From Clostridiales bacterium (lineage in GTDB: Bacteria > Bacillota > Clostridia > Lachnospirales > WQUN01), in contig JAISZF010000191.1 in NCBI GenBank assembly GCA_031269415.1, positions 1 to 8,196 on the forward strand: DNA of 8,196 bases, written 5' to 3'. A program made the translations under genes and the position numbers. Below are positions 1 through 6,784 of the stretch, piece by piece. Numbering within the stretch: position 1 is the stretch's first letter; each line of letters starts with the position of its first letter. The notes under the pieces were generated by a model. The model saw only the letters and a program-made list of their open reading frames with translations. It had not been told where the DNA came from and did not search any database.

Positions 1-1401
1 CAGCGATGCACTTCCGACGTGGAAACCATTCGGCGCTTCCTGGCGGCTCATCTGGTGGAGGGCGTGCGGATTCTCTTTATCATCGGGTTCTCTTTGACTA
101 TTATGGCCGGCATGAACGGATTCCTGACCCTGATGTCCGTTATTGTAATGCCCATGGTTCTTGCGCTCAGCTTCATTTTCTTTAAGCGCATCACAGCCGT
201 GTTTAAACTCTCCGACGAGAAAGAGGGCGAGCTTCAGACGGTGCTGCAGGAGAACCTGACCGGCGTGCGCGTGGTGCGGGCGTTCGGCAGGCAGCGGTAT
301 GAGGTGGACAAATTCGAGGAAAAGAACGCGGCCTTCCGTGCCCTGGGCATACAAATGACCAGGCAGATGTCGTATTTTTGGGGTTTTTCCGATTTCCTCT
401 GTCTCTCGCAGATCGCTCTGGTACTCTTTATCGGCATTTATTTTACGATACAGGGTACTATCAGCCTGGGTTCGCTGCTGGTGTTTAATACATACGTCGG
501 AATGCTGGTGTTCCCCATGCGCCAGCTTGCCCGGATATTGAGTGAAATGGGGCGTATGGGCGTGTCTATGGGCAGGGTGTATGAAATCATCAACACCGTG
601 CCGGAGCGCGATACGGAGGGCGCGGCGCCGAGTCCATTGAACGGCGATATCGTGTTCAGCCACGTTTCGTTCGCCTACGAGGACAAAAAGCCCGTGCTTA
701 ACGACCTCAGCTTCCATATAAAAGCCGGAGAAACCATTGCCATACTCGGCGCGACGGGTTCCGGCAAATCCACGATAATGCACATCCTGCTGCGATTATA
801 TGATTATAGTACAGGTTCCGTTACAATAAACGGCACGGAACTTAGAGCCATAGAAAAGAGCTGGCTGCGCCGCCGAGTGGGCATAGTGCTGCAGGAACCG
901 TTTCTGTTTTCCAAGACAATCTCCGAAAATATCCGCATGGCACGCTACGACGCTGTAAATGACGAGGTCTACGAAGCCGCGCGCACCGCCGCCGTCCATG
1001 ACGTAATCATGGATTTTGAAAAGGGATACGACACGCTTGTGGGTGAACGGGGCGTGACGCTTTCCGGCGGCCAGAAACAGCGTGTCGCTATAGCGAGGAT
1101 GTTGATTAGGGAAAGCGACATACTCATATTCGACGATTCGCTGAGCGCGGTGGATACCGAGACGGACGCCCAGATCCGCGCGGCTTTGAAGGAACGCAGG
1201 GCCGGCGTGATCATGTTTATCATATCGCAGCGCATTACCACGCTGATGGAAGCGGATCGGATATTTGTGCTGGAAAACGGCGGGCTGGCTGACTCCGGTA
1301 CACATGAGGAGCTTATCAGCCGCGAGGGCTTGTACTCGCGTATCTGGAATATTCAAAATATGCTGGAGGACGAGTTCGAAACGGAGGCGGTTAATGAATG
1401 A
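1..1401 (+). CDS. ABC exporter half-transporter, degenerate-site subunit (5' end cut off)
   Basis: Half of a heterodimeric ABC exporter in the cytoplasmic membrane that pumps out a drug, lipid or peptide with ATP. The frame is open from base 1 (reading QRCTSDVETIRRF), so the gene begins upstream; 466 codons are present, against about 570-600 usual for the family, so roughly 110-130 N-terminal residues are missing. The first ~200 residues are hydrophobic helices plus the coupling-helix region (ENLTGVRVVRAFGR). The ATPase domain follows: Walker A GATGSGKST at 748-774, signature LSGGQKQR at 1060-1083, Walker B FDDS at 1129-1140 and switch loop SQR around 1225-1233. The catalytic Glu after Walker B is Asp, and the H-loop His is Gln. 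Known BmrC/TM287-type subunits carry such changes, so this chain should supply the non-hydrolysing Walker site but an intact signature to its partner. The stop overlaps the partner gene by 4 nt (ATGA). Family call is firm; substrate unknown. Confidence 0.95.
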   Translation, partial: QRCTSDVETIRRFLAAHLVEGVRILFIIGFSLTIMAGMNGFLTLMSVIVMPMVLALSFIFFKRITAVFKLSDEKEGELQTVLQENLTGVRVVRAFGRQRYEVDKFEEKNAAFRALGIQMTRQMSYFWGFSDFLCLSQIALVLFIGIYFTIQGTISLGSLLVFNTYVGMLVFPMRQLARILSEMGRMGVSMGRVYEIINTVPERDTEGAAPSPLNGDIVFSHVSFAYEDKKPVLNDLSFHIKAGETIAILGATGSGKSTIMHILLRLYDYSTGSVTINGTELRAIEKSWLRRRVGIVLQEPFLFSKTISENIRMARYDAVNDEVYEAARTAAVHDVIMDFEKGYDTLVGERGVTLSGGQKQRVAIARMLIRESDILIFDDSLSAVDTETDAQIRAALKERRAGVIMFIISQRITTLMEADRIFVLENGGLADSGTHEELISREGLYSRIWNIQNMLEDEFETEAVNE

Positions 1402-3230
1402 GCTATTATGAGGAACAGGACTACACGAAACAGTTGGATCTGAAACTGTGGATAAAACTGTTCGGAATGATGAAAATATACAAGAAAGAAATAACGCTTA
1501 TATTTGTCACAATGATAATTCTGGCAAGCTGTGACGCCGCGTTTCCGCTGATGTCAAAATACGCCATTGATAATTTCATCACTAAGAACACCATGGACGG
1601 CTTTCCGGTTTTTGTGCTGATATACGCGGCTTTACTGGTGATACAATCCTTTATAATCTACTACTTTATTCTGAACGCGGGGCGCTTGGAGTGCGGCGTG
1701 GTTTACACCATGCGGAAGGCAGGGTTTAACCGCCTTCAGGAACTCTCGTTTTCGTACTATGACAAAACGCCGGTCGGGTGGATTATGGCCCGCATGACCT
1801 CCGACGCCCAGCGCATCGGAGACGTTGTGTCGTGGAGCCTGCTGGATCTGATCTGGGGCGTCGCTATTATTCTTATTGTGCTGGTCTGCATGTTTGCGCT
1901 GAATGTCAAGCTGGCCCTGATTTCGCTGGCGGTGTTCCCATTTCTTATGGCCGTAAGCGTATTCTTTCAGCGTATTATTCTGAAGAACCACCGCGAGGTC
2001 AGAAAGCTGAATTCCAAGATAACCGGCGCTTACAACGAGGGCATAAACGGCGCGCGCACCACAAAAACGCTTGTGCGTGAGGATCGCAATTTCGAGGAAT
2101 TCAAAATACTCTCGTCGGGAATGCGCGGGGCGAGCTGCCGCGCGGCCATTGTATCGGCGGTATATCTGCCGGTTGTGGTGTCGCTGGGTTCTATTCTGGT
2201 TGGGCTGGTGCTGTGGAACGGCGGCGTTCAGGTACAGGGCGGTCTTATCGGGCTTGGCACGTTTTCCGTGTTTATTTCGTACACGCTTCAGATGTTTGAA
2301 CCTGTGCAGCAGATCGCGCGCGTGTTTTCCGAGTTTCAGTCCGCGCAGGCCGCCGCCGAGCGCACGATTTCATTGATCGAGACCGAGCCGGAAATAAAAG
2401 ACCGGCCGGATATTATTGAGAAATACGGCGACAGCGTGAATCCGAGGCCGGAAAACTGGCCTGAAATATCGGGCGACATCGTGTTTGATCATGTTGGCTT
2501 CGCTTATTCATCCGGCGAACAGGTGCTTTCCGATTTCAACCTGCGTATCAGGGCAGGGGAGCGGATTGCTCTGGTGGGTGAAACCGGGGCCGGCAAGAGT
2601 ACCATTGTAAACCTGATCTGCCGTTTCTATGAGCCGACCGCCGGGGAAATCCGTATAGACGGCGTCGATTACCGGGAACGCTCGCAGATATGGCTGCAAT
2701 CGAATCTGGGTTATGTGCTTCAGTCGCCGCACCTCTTCAGCGGCACTGTGGCGGATAATATCCGCTACGCTAAACAGGACGCCACAGCCGAAGAGGTTAT
2801 TAACGCGGCCAAGACGGTTCGCGCGTATGACTTCATCATGAAACTGGATAGGGGATTTGACACGGAAGTGGGCGAGGGCGGGGGACGGCTCTCCTCCGGG
2901 CAGAAGCAGCTTATTTCTTTCGCCCGGGCCATCATAGCCAACCCGCGTATATTTGTGCTGGACGAAGCCACTTCCTCCATAGACACCGAAACTGAGCGCC
3001 TGATACAGGACGCGGTCGAGATTGTCTTAAACGGGCGCACCAGCTTTATTGTGGCTCACAGACTGTCCACCATAAGGTCATGCGACAGGATTCTGCTGAT
3101 CCACGGCGGGAAGATAGTGGAGTCCGGCAGCCACCGCGAATTGCTGAGGCTGCGCGGGGCCTATTACCATTTGTACACGAATCAGTTTAAGGAAGAAGCG
3201 GAATTAAAAGTTCTGGGAGGAGTCAGTTGA
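1398..3230 (+). CDS. ABC exporter half-transporter, catalytic-site subunit
   Basis: Complete 610-residue partner of the preceding half-transporter. The ATG lies in an ATGA overlap with the upstream stop, with GGAGG at 1383-1387 ten bases upstream, indicating translational coupling. Residues ~30-320 form the six-helix membrane domain, with the typical ELSFSYYDKTPVGWIMARMTSD segment of type IV exporters. The ATPase domain has Walker A GETGAGKST (residues 394-402), signature LSSGQ (498-502), Walker B VLDEATSSID with D522 and catalytic E523, and an intact H-loop AHRLST with H554. The signature deviates from LSGGQ in its third residue. In an ABC dimer the signature of one chain completes the site of the other. 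The changed LSSGQ therefore faces the degenerate Walker site of the first subunit, while this chain's intact Walker/Glu/His site meets the intact LSGGQ. This matches BmrCD, LmrCD and TM287/288-like exporters, which often act on drugs. The actual substrate cannot be read from the sequence. Confidence 0.96.
   Translation: MSYYEEQDYTKQLDLKLWIKLFGMMKIYKKEITLIFVTMIILASCDAAFPLMSKYAIDNFITKNTMDGFPVFVLIYAALLVIQSFIIYYFILNAGRLECGVVYTMRKAGFNRLQELSFSYYDKTPVGWIMARMTSDAQRIGDVVSWSLLDLIWGVAIILIVLVCMFALNVKLALISLAVFPFLMAVSVFFQRIILKNHREVRKLNSKITGAYNEGINGARTTKTLVREDRNFEEFKILSSGMRGASCRAAIVSAVYLPVVVSLGSILVGLVLWNGGVQVQGGLIGLGTFSVFISYTLQMFEPVQQIARVFSEFQSAQAAAERTISLIETEPEIKDRPDIIEKYGDSVNPRPENWPEISGDIVFDHVGFAYSSGEQVLSDFNLRIRAGERIALVGETGAGKSTIVNLICRFYEPTAGEIRIDGVDYRERSQIWLQSNLGYVLQSPHLFSGTVADNIRYAKQDATAEEVINAAKTVRAYDFIMKLDRGFDTEVGEGGGRLSSGQKQLISFARAIIANPRIFVLDEATSSIDTETERLIQDAVEIVLNGRTSFIVAHRLSTIRSCDRILLIHGGKIVESGSHRELLRLRGAYYHLYTNQFKEEAELKVLGGVS
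3215..3222 (+). promoter_or_regulatory. Ribosome binding site of the aminopeptidase gene
   Basis: GGGAGGAG lies inside the last codons of the exporter gene. Its GGAGG core is nine bases from the ATG at 3230 and six bases from a possible TTG start at 3227. Both spacings work. ATG is preferred because it is the stronger initiator and gives the common TGATG stop-start overlap. Confidence 0.75.
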
Positions 3231-4459
3231 TGAAACAGGAAGAGATGCGAAAGTTAGCGGATGTATTTGTCCGCGTGGGCGGTAATGTTCAGAATGGCGA
3301 CACGGTTGTTATTACCGCCAACCTCACCGACGCCCCGTTTGTCCGCGTGGTGACGCGGCTCGCGTATGATTGCGGCGCGAGGGAGGTCGTTTGCCGATGG
3401 ATTGATCAGGATTGCGAACGCGCGCGTTTTCTGCGGGCGGATTCCGCGGTGTTTGACGAATATCCTACTTGGATAGTGGAATTATTCTCGTATTATGACG
3501 CGAAACAAACCGTGTACCTGCACGTGGAATCCGATGATCCGGATCTCCTGGCGGGAGTGGAGCAGGATCGTCTGCGCCGCAGCACCATGAGCCGCAGCCG
3601 CGCGCTGTCGGCGCATAGCGACAACACCATGTCCAACAGAGTCAAATGGTGCGTCGTGGGCTTCCCTTCCGATAAGTGGGCGGCTAAGGTCTTTCCCGGC
3701 TTGCCTGCCAAGGAAGCGGAAGAGAAGCTGTGGCAGGCTATTCTGCGAGCTTCCCGAGCGAACGGCGAGAATCCCGTTGAAGACTGGCGCAGGCACAACG
3801 AGAATTTCAAGATGCGGGAGGACTGGCTGAATAATAAGAATTTTGCGGCCCTTAAATACAAGAACGCGCTGGGCACGGATCTGCTTATAGAACTGCCCAA
3901 GGGACACATATGGCTGGGCGGTAAGGAGATTGATAAGACAGGCCGGTATTTTAACCCCAATATCCCAACCGAGGAAATCTTCACATTGCCCAAGCGCAAC
4001 GGCGTCAACGGACGCGTGGTCAGCAGCATGCCGCTTTCATACAGCGGCAACCTGATAGAGGGATTTGAGTTTACGCTCAAGAACGGGCGTGTGGTTGACT
4101 TTAAGGCTAAGAAGAACGAAGCTGTTTTAAAAGGCCTATTGGAAAACGACGAAGGGGCGAGTTACTTGGGCGAGGTATCGCTGGTGCCTTTTGACTCACC
4201 GATAAACAGGCAGGGCATTCTGTTCTACAGCACGCTGTTTGACGAAAACGCTTCCTGTCATCTGGCACTGGGCAGGGCGTACCCGATTAATCTGGCCGGT
4301 TCGGAGACGATGACTAAGGATGAACTGCGGGAAGCGGGAGTGAATGATTCGCTGATTCACGTGGACTTTATGATCGGCAGCGAGGACTTGAGCATAATCG
4401 GCGTGGAGGCCGACGGTACGGAAACGCCGGTGTTTGTGAACGGGAATTTCGCGTTTTAA
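3230..4459 (+). CDS. M29-family metallo-aminopeptidase (AmpS/PepS/AmpT type)
   Basis: Cytoplasmic leucyl-type aminopeptidase that removes N-terminal residues from peptides using two divalent metals. The 409 residues match the usual family length (~410). The metal-binding residues known from AmpT/AmpS can be matched: Glu249 in PTEEIFTLP, Glu315 in YLGEVSLVPFDSP, His344 in ASCHLALGRAY (with the conserved Tyr just after), and His377 and Asp379 in LIHVDFMIGS. The N-terminal half (DTVVITANLTDAPFVRVVTRLAYDCGA) also fits the family. No signal peptide is visible. A TTG at 3227 could add one residue, but the ATG at 3230 overlaps the exporter stop by one base (TGATG) and is well spaced from GGGAGGAG. 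The tight coupling means peptidase and exporter are made together. Peptide processing or salvage linked to export is an inference; this may simply be operon packing. Confidence 0.94.
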   Translation: MKQEEMRKLADVFVRVGGNVQNGDTVVITANLTDAPFVRVVTRLAYDCGAREVVCRWIDQDCERARFLRADSAVFDEYPTWIVELFSYYDAKQTVYLHVESDDPDLLAGVEQDRLRRSTMSRSRALSAHSDNTMSNRVKWCVVGFPSDKWAAKVFPGLPAKEAEEKLWQAILRASRANGENPVEDWRRHNENFKMREDWLNNKNFAALKYKNALGTDLLIELPKGHIWLGGKEIDKTGRYFNPNIPTEEIFTLPKRNGVNGRVVSSMPLSYSGNLIEGFEFTLKNGRVVDFKAKKNEAVLKGLLENDEGASYLGEVSLVPFDSPINRQGILFYSTLFDENASCHLALGRAYPINLAGSETMTKDELREAGVNDSLIHVDFMIGSEDLSIIGVEADGTETPVFVNGNFAF

Positions 4460-4514
4460 TGAACAAGTGACACGCTCACCAAGCAAAGCTCCATTCCATT
4501 AAGGACGTTCCTTT

Positions 4515-4541
4515 CCCTCAAGAACATTCTTGGGGGATTTT
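4515..4541 (+). terminator. Intrinsic terminator of the exporter-aminopeptidase operon
   Basis: A nine-pair stem (CCCTCAAGA with TCTTGGGGG, one T-G wobble) closes an ACAT loop and is followed directly by ATTTT. It sits 55 bases after the aminopeptidase stop, before the next promoter, as expected for a rho-independent terminator ending this operon. The T run is short, so some read-through is possible. Confidence 0.75.
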
Positions 4542-4647
4542 CATCGTCAGTCACCCCTATTCATATTTCTTCTCCTGGCGAGTCCGAAATCTTTATCATT
4601 CCCGCGACGGCCATTGCTTCGCTATTTCAATCCACCTCCGATAGTTA
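4542..4647. other. Non-coding spacer, nothing recognised
   Basis: The stretch between the terminator and the next promoter is pyrimidine-rich on the + strand. I see no convincing gene, RNA or repeat in it. Open frames crossing it lack a ribosome binding site and resemble no known protein. Confidence 0.5.
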
Positions 4648-4676
4648 TTGAGCGCGGCTTATTTCTGTTATATAAT
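4648..4676 (+). promoter_or_regulatory. Sigma-A type promoter of the AAA-ATPase/nuclease gene
   Basis: A -35 element TTGAGC (4648-4653) is separated by exactly 17 bases from a perfect -10 TATAAT (4671-4676). Transcription would start near 4683, giving a leader of about 28 bases before the GTG start at 4711. The strong match implies constitutive expression independent of the upstream operon. No clear operator repeat was seen next to it. Confidence 0.8.
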
Positions 4677-4697
4677 TACACTGTAAGACTGGGATAT

Positions 4698-4704
4698 GGA
4701 GGGG
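4698..4704 (+). promoter_or_regulatory. Ribosome binding site that decides the GTG start
   Basis: GGAGGGG ends six bases before the GTG at 4711. An in-frame ATG at 4696 overlaps this motif itself and has no binding site of its own upstream. The GTG is therefore the likely start, giving a protein beginning MRKRQFNITG, as is typical of the family. Confidence 0.8.
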
Positions 4705-4710
4705 ATTCTT

Positions 4711-6315
4711 GTGAGGAAGAGGCAGTTTAACATCACGGGATTGTGCGTTCCTGAATATGACTATATGGTGGATATAAACGGCCGGGTGGATAAAGTAAAA
4801 GAAATGGTGGACGAGGGCTTGTATTTCACGATAAACCGTCCGCGCCAATATGGAAAAACCACATTAATCAGCGCGTTGACGCGCAGGCTCTCCAATGAGT
4901 ATATCTGCGCCAGTATCAGCTTTGAAGGGTTAGGCGATGAGAGCTTTGAAAACGCGGCGGCGTTTTGCGACGCTTTGATGAATAAAATTCAAACCGCATT
5001 AAGTGAATCCCCGGTCGTTTATGAATCGAACTACGCGGACAGTTGGATGAACGCGGACGTTAATAGTTTTATATCGCTGGATAAACACATAACAGCGATG
5101 TGCGGGGATAAAAAAGTAGTGCTCATTATTGACGAAGTGGACAAAACCAGCGACAACAGAGTTTTTATTCATTTTATAGGACTCTTACGCCAAAAGTTTC
5201 TTAGCCGCAAAAACAACCAGGGGAGTACTTTCAAAAGTGTAATTCTCGCGGGTGTTCACGATATTCGTAACCTCAAAGTGAAACTCGCTAATGAAGGCGT
5301 ATATTCTCCTTCCGAGCGTCAAGCCCCTTTACTGAACTCGCCTTGGAACATAGCCGCGGATTTTTTGGTTGACATGTCTTTTCATCCCGCGGACATCGCG
5401 ACAATGCTGTATAACTATGAAACGGATCACTCAACCGGTATGGATGTTTATCGGGTTTCAGAGACGATTTATGAATATACCGGCGGATACCCTTTTTTAG
5501 TATCGAAAATTTGTCAATTACTTGATAAAGACAAATCCCTATTACAAGATTGGACGCCGCGCGGCGCGCGAAACGCCGTTAAATTATTGATTCGCCAAAG
5601 CAACACTGTATTCGGCCAAAATACTCTGTTTGATGATATAAGTAAAAATCTAGAAAATTATCCTGATCTTTATTCGTTTATCTACGATATTTTGATCCTT
5701 GGAAAACGCAAAAACTATCTTAACGCCGTGCCTACCATTCAACGCGCGGCGATGTTCGGAATAATCAGCAATAATAATGGATACGCTCAGGTTTCTAACC
5801 GTATATTTGAAATCGTGTGTTCTGATTATTTTATCGCGAAAGATGATGAGAATCGCGGTCATAATCAGATAACAGGATACCATGGCGATATAATCCTGGG
5901 CGGCCGCTTTGACATGGAGCGGTGCCTTATAAAATTCGCGGAGCATTTCAGGCAGACATTCACGGAAGACTCCGCGCCGTTTATTGAGGAACACGGGCGG
6001 ATGCTGTTTTTAACGTATCTAAAACCGCTGATAAATGGAAACGGTTTTTACCATATTGAAAGCCGGTTGACCGACCAGCGGCGAATGGATTTAGTCGTGG
6101 ATTTCGGGCCGGATCAGTTTGTCGTGGAATTAAAGCTGTGGTATGGGGAATCCGCTCATGAAAAGGCTTACGATCAACTTGCTGGATATTTAAAAAGCAA
6201 GGGGATGACAATAGGTTACCTTTTGACATATGACTTCAGGAAAGATAAAAACCGCTCGCCAAGAGCGCGGTGGATTGATTGGGATGGTACCCGTGTTTTT
6301 GATGTTGTGCTGTAA
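4711..6315 (+). CDS. AAA-type ATPase with C-terminal PD-(D/E)XK nuclease-like domain
   Basis: A 534-residue protein of a large, poorly understood family common in gut Clostridia and Bacteroidetes (AAA-ATPase-like region plus PD-(D/E)XK-like C-terminus). It starts with the family hallmark NITGLCVPEYDYMVDI, then a P-loop RPRQYGKTT (residues 43-51) and Walker B VVLIIDEVD with D141/E142. Mid-protein motifs SPWNIAADF and YTGGYPFLVSKICQLLD are also typical. The C-terminal part from YHGDIILGGRFDMER onward ends in a nuclease-fold core with D460 (RMDLVVDF) and E473-x-K475 (VVELKLW), so the metal-binding residues are kept. No signal peptide or membrane helix is seen. It is monocistronic with its own promoter and is lower in GC than the upstream operon, which suggests separate acquisition. 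A role in DNA transactions, mobile-element biology or defence is possible but unproven. Family assignment is confident, function is not. Confidence 0.9.
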   Translation: MRKRQFNITGLCVPEYDYMVDINGRVDKVKEMVDEGLYFTINRPRQYGKTTLISALTRRLSNEYICASISFEGLGDESFENAAAFCDALMNKIQTALSESPVVYESNYADSWMNADVNSFISLDKHITAMCGDKKVVLIIDEVDKTSDNRVFIHFIGLLRQKFLSRKNNQGSTFKSVILAGVHDIRNLKVKLANEGVYSPSERQAPLLNSPWNIAADFLVDMSFHPADIATMLYNYETDHSTGMDVYRVSETIYEYTGGYPFLVSKICQLLDKDKSLLQDWTPRGARNAVKLLIRQSNTVFGQNTLFDDISKNLENYPDLYSFIYDILILGKRKNYLNAVPTIQRAAMFGIISNNNGYAQVSNRIFEIVCSDYFIAKDDENRGHNQITGYHGDIILGGRFDMERCLIKFAEHFRQTFTEDSAPFIEEHGRMLFLTYLKPLINGNGFYHIESRLTDQRRMDLVVDFGPDQFVVELKLWYGESAHEKAYDQLAGYLKSKGMTIGYLLTYDFRKDKNRSPRARWIDWDGTRVFDVVL

Positions 6316-6339
6316 TCAAAACTCCAATATCAGTGACAG

Positions 6340-6375
6340 ACGCGAAAGCCGCGCGTATTATTTACACGCGGCCTT
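6340..6375. terminator. Possible bidirectional terminator between convergent genes
   Basis: Two alternative GC-rich hairpins overlap here. One pairs ACGCG (6340-6344) with CGCGT (6352-6356) and is followed by ATTATTT on the + strand. The other pairs GCCGCG (6348-6353) with CGCGGC (6367-6372), and on the - strand is followed only by TTT. The position, between two convergent genes and overlapping the 3' end of the minus-strand gene, suits a shared terminator. Stems are short and T runs poor, so this is tentative. Confidence 0.35.
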
Positions 6376-6621
6376 CACGATACCTTTCATGTCACTTTGA
6401 TATTGATAATTAATCAGTTGGGCTTTTTCCTCTTCCGCCTTTTTAATAATTTGAACCTTTTCGGCCCTAGACATTTCCACTTCCACAGCCAGCCGGGCTA
6501 TCTTTTCCTCCGCCTCGCTTACGACGCTTTTATTGACATAACCAAATTCATCCATCATATTTTCAAGAGTTAGAGCCATATTATCAAAAGGCTCCCTTAT
6601 GGCTGTTATCGCGTCAGTCAA
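6358..6621 (-). CDS. Small charged helical (coiled-coil-like) protein, start frame disrupted
   Basis: An unrecognised protein of 87 residues if started at TTG 6621. Residues ~35-75 (SVVSEAEEKIARLAVEVE, then MSRAEKVQIIKKAEEEKAQL) alternate hydrophobic and Glu/Lys/Arg residues with no proline or glycine, predicting a long amphipathic helix or coiled coil. There is no signal peptide or membrane segment, and one Cys lies near the C-terminus. The TTG has no good ribosome binding site. The perfect site upstream (6655-6663) serves ATG 6650, whose frame stops after 10 codons at a TTGA overlap with this TTG. One extra T in the GTTTGA run would fuse both parts into a 97-residue protein beginning MANNNTLGFVLTDAI. 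So either a one-base frameshift broke the gene (or is a sequence error), or translation restarts at TTG. A shorter start at ATG 6579 is also possible. It lies downstream of the large surface-like gene on the same strand. Confidence 0.6.
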   Translation of the reverse strand: MTDAITAIREPFDNMALTLENMMDEFGYVNKSVVSEAEEKIARLAVEVEMSRAEKVQIIKKAEEEKAQLINYQYQSDMKGIVKAACK

Positions 6622-6650
6622 ACAAATCCGAGTGTGTTGTTGTTCGCCAT
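6618..6650 (-). CDS. 10-codon frame MANNNTLGFV with a perfect ribosome binding site
   Basis: ATG at 6650-6648 is eight bases after the GGAGG of GGAGGTGAT, the best ribosome binding site in the window. The frame ends at TGA 6620-6618, which overlaps the TTG of the next frame as TTGA. It is probably the true N-terminus of the small coiled-coil protein, cut off by a one-base loss. It could instead be a leader peptide coupled to that gene. Ten residues alone are too short to assign. Confidence 0.45.
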   Translation of the reverse strand: MANNNTLGFV

Positions 6651-6654
6651 ATCA

Positions 6655-6663
6655 ATCACCTCC
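6655..6663 (-). promoter_or_regulatory. Perfect Shine-Dalgarno GGAGGTGAT
   Basis: On the minus strand the nine bases GGAGGTGAT fully match the 16S rRNA 3' end and stand at ideal distance from ATG 6650. This fixes the intended start of the small gene at 6650 rather than at the TTG at 6621. Confidence 0.8.
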
Positions 6664-6669
6664 AACGTC

Positions 6670-6698
6670 ATCATACCGCGAAGGCGCCGCAAAGGCAA
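6670..6698 (-). promoter_or_regulatory. Candidate promoter for the small coiled-coil gene
   Basis: On the minus strand TTGCCT (6698-6693) and TATGAT (6675-6670) are 17 bases apart, matching sigma-A elements at four and five of six positions. Transcription would begin near 6663, at the very edge of the Shine-Dalgarno, giving an unusually short leader of about 13 bases. The spacer is GC-rich. The gene could equally be transcribed from the large gene upstream. Confidence 0.35.
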
Positions 6699-6761
6699 CA
6701 ATTCCTTTAGGGCTGTCGGCGGGCGGCTGTGATTTAGCGCCGATTGTAAATCGCGTGGACT

Positions 6762-6777
6762 GTAACAATTATGTTAC
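6762..6777. repeat. Short perfect inverted repeat after the large minus-strand gene
   Basis: GTAACA and TGTTAC flank an ATTA loop, seven bases beyond the stop codon of the large minus-strand gene (6785-6787). No T run follows in the minus direction, so it is a poor intrinsic terminator. It may be an mRNA 3' stabilising hairpin or a protein-binding site. Confidence 0.4.
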
Positions 6778-6784
6778 GCGGGCG

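Noticed and set aside
796..1356. Long minus-strand open frame opposite the first ABC gene
   Set aside because: It lies fully antisense to the Walker A to H-loop coding region, its translation resembles no protein family, and no ribosome binding site was seen. It is a shadow of the real gene.
3482..4080. Minus-strand open frames opposite the aminopeptidase gene
   Set aside because: Two overlapping antisense frames cover a gene with conserved metal-ligand motifs. Their composition looks random and they lack start signals.
4501..4513. Small palindrome AAGGACGTTCCTT before the terminator
   Set aside because: Stem of about five pairs with a tiny loop and no T run. It could occur by chance, and the stronger hairpin just after it explains termination.
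4696..4698. ATG as start of the AAA-ATPase/nuclease gene
   Set aside because: It overlaps the GGAGGGG motif that is ideally placed for the GTG at 4711, and has no Shine-Dalgarno of its own.
4530..4730. Plus-strand 66-codon frame over the spacer and promoter
   Set aside because: It begins inside the terminator hairpin, spans the promoter and overlaps the start of the real gene in another frame. It has no ribosome binding site.
6618..6630. Programmed -1 ribosomal frameshift at GGATTTGTTTGA
   Set aside because: The bases do not form a classic X XXY YYZ slippery heptamer in the zero frame. A one-base loss or reinitiation explains the overlap better.
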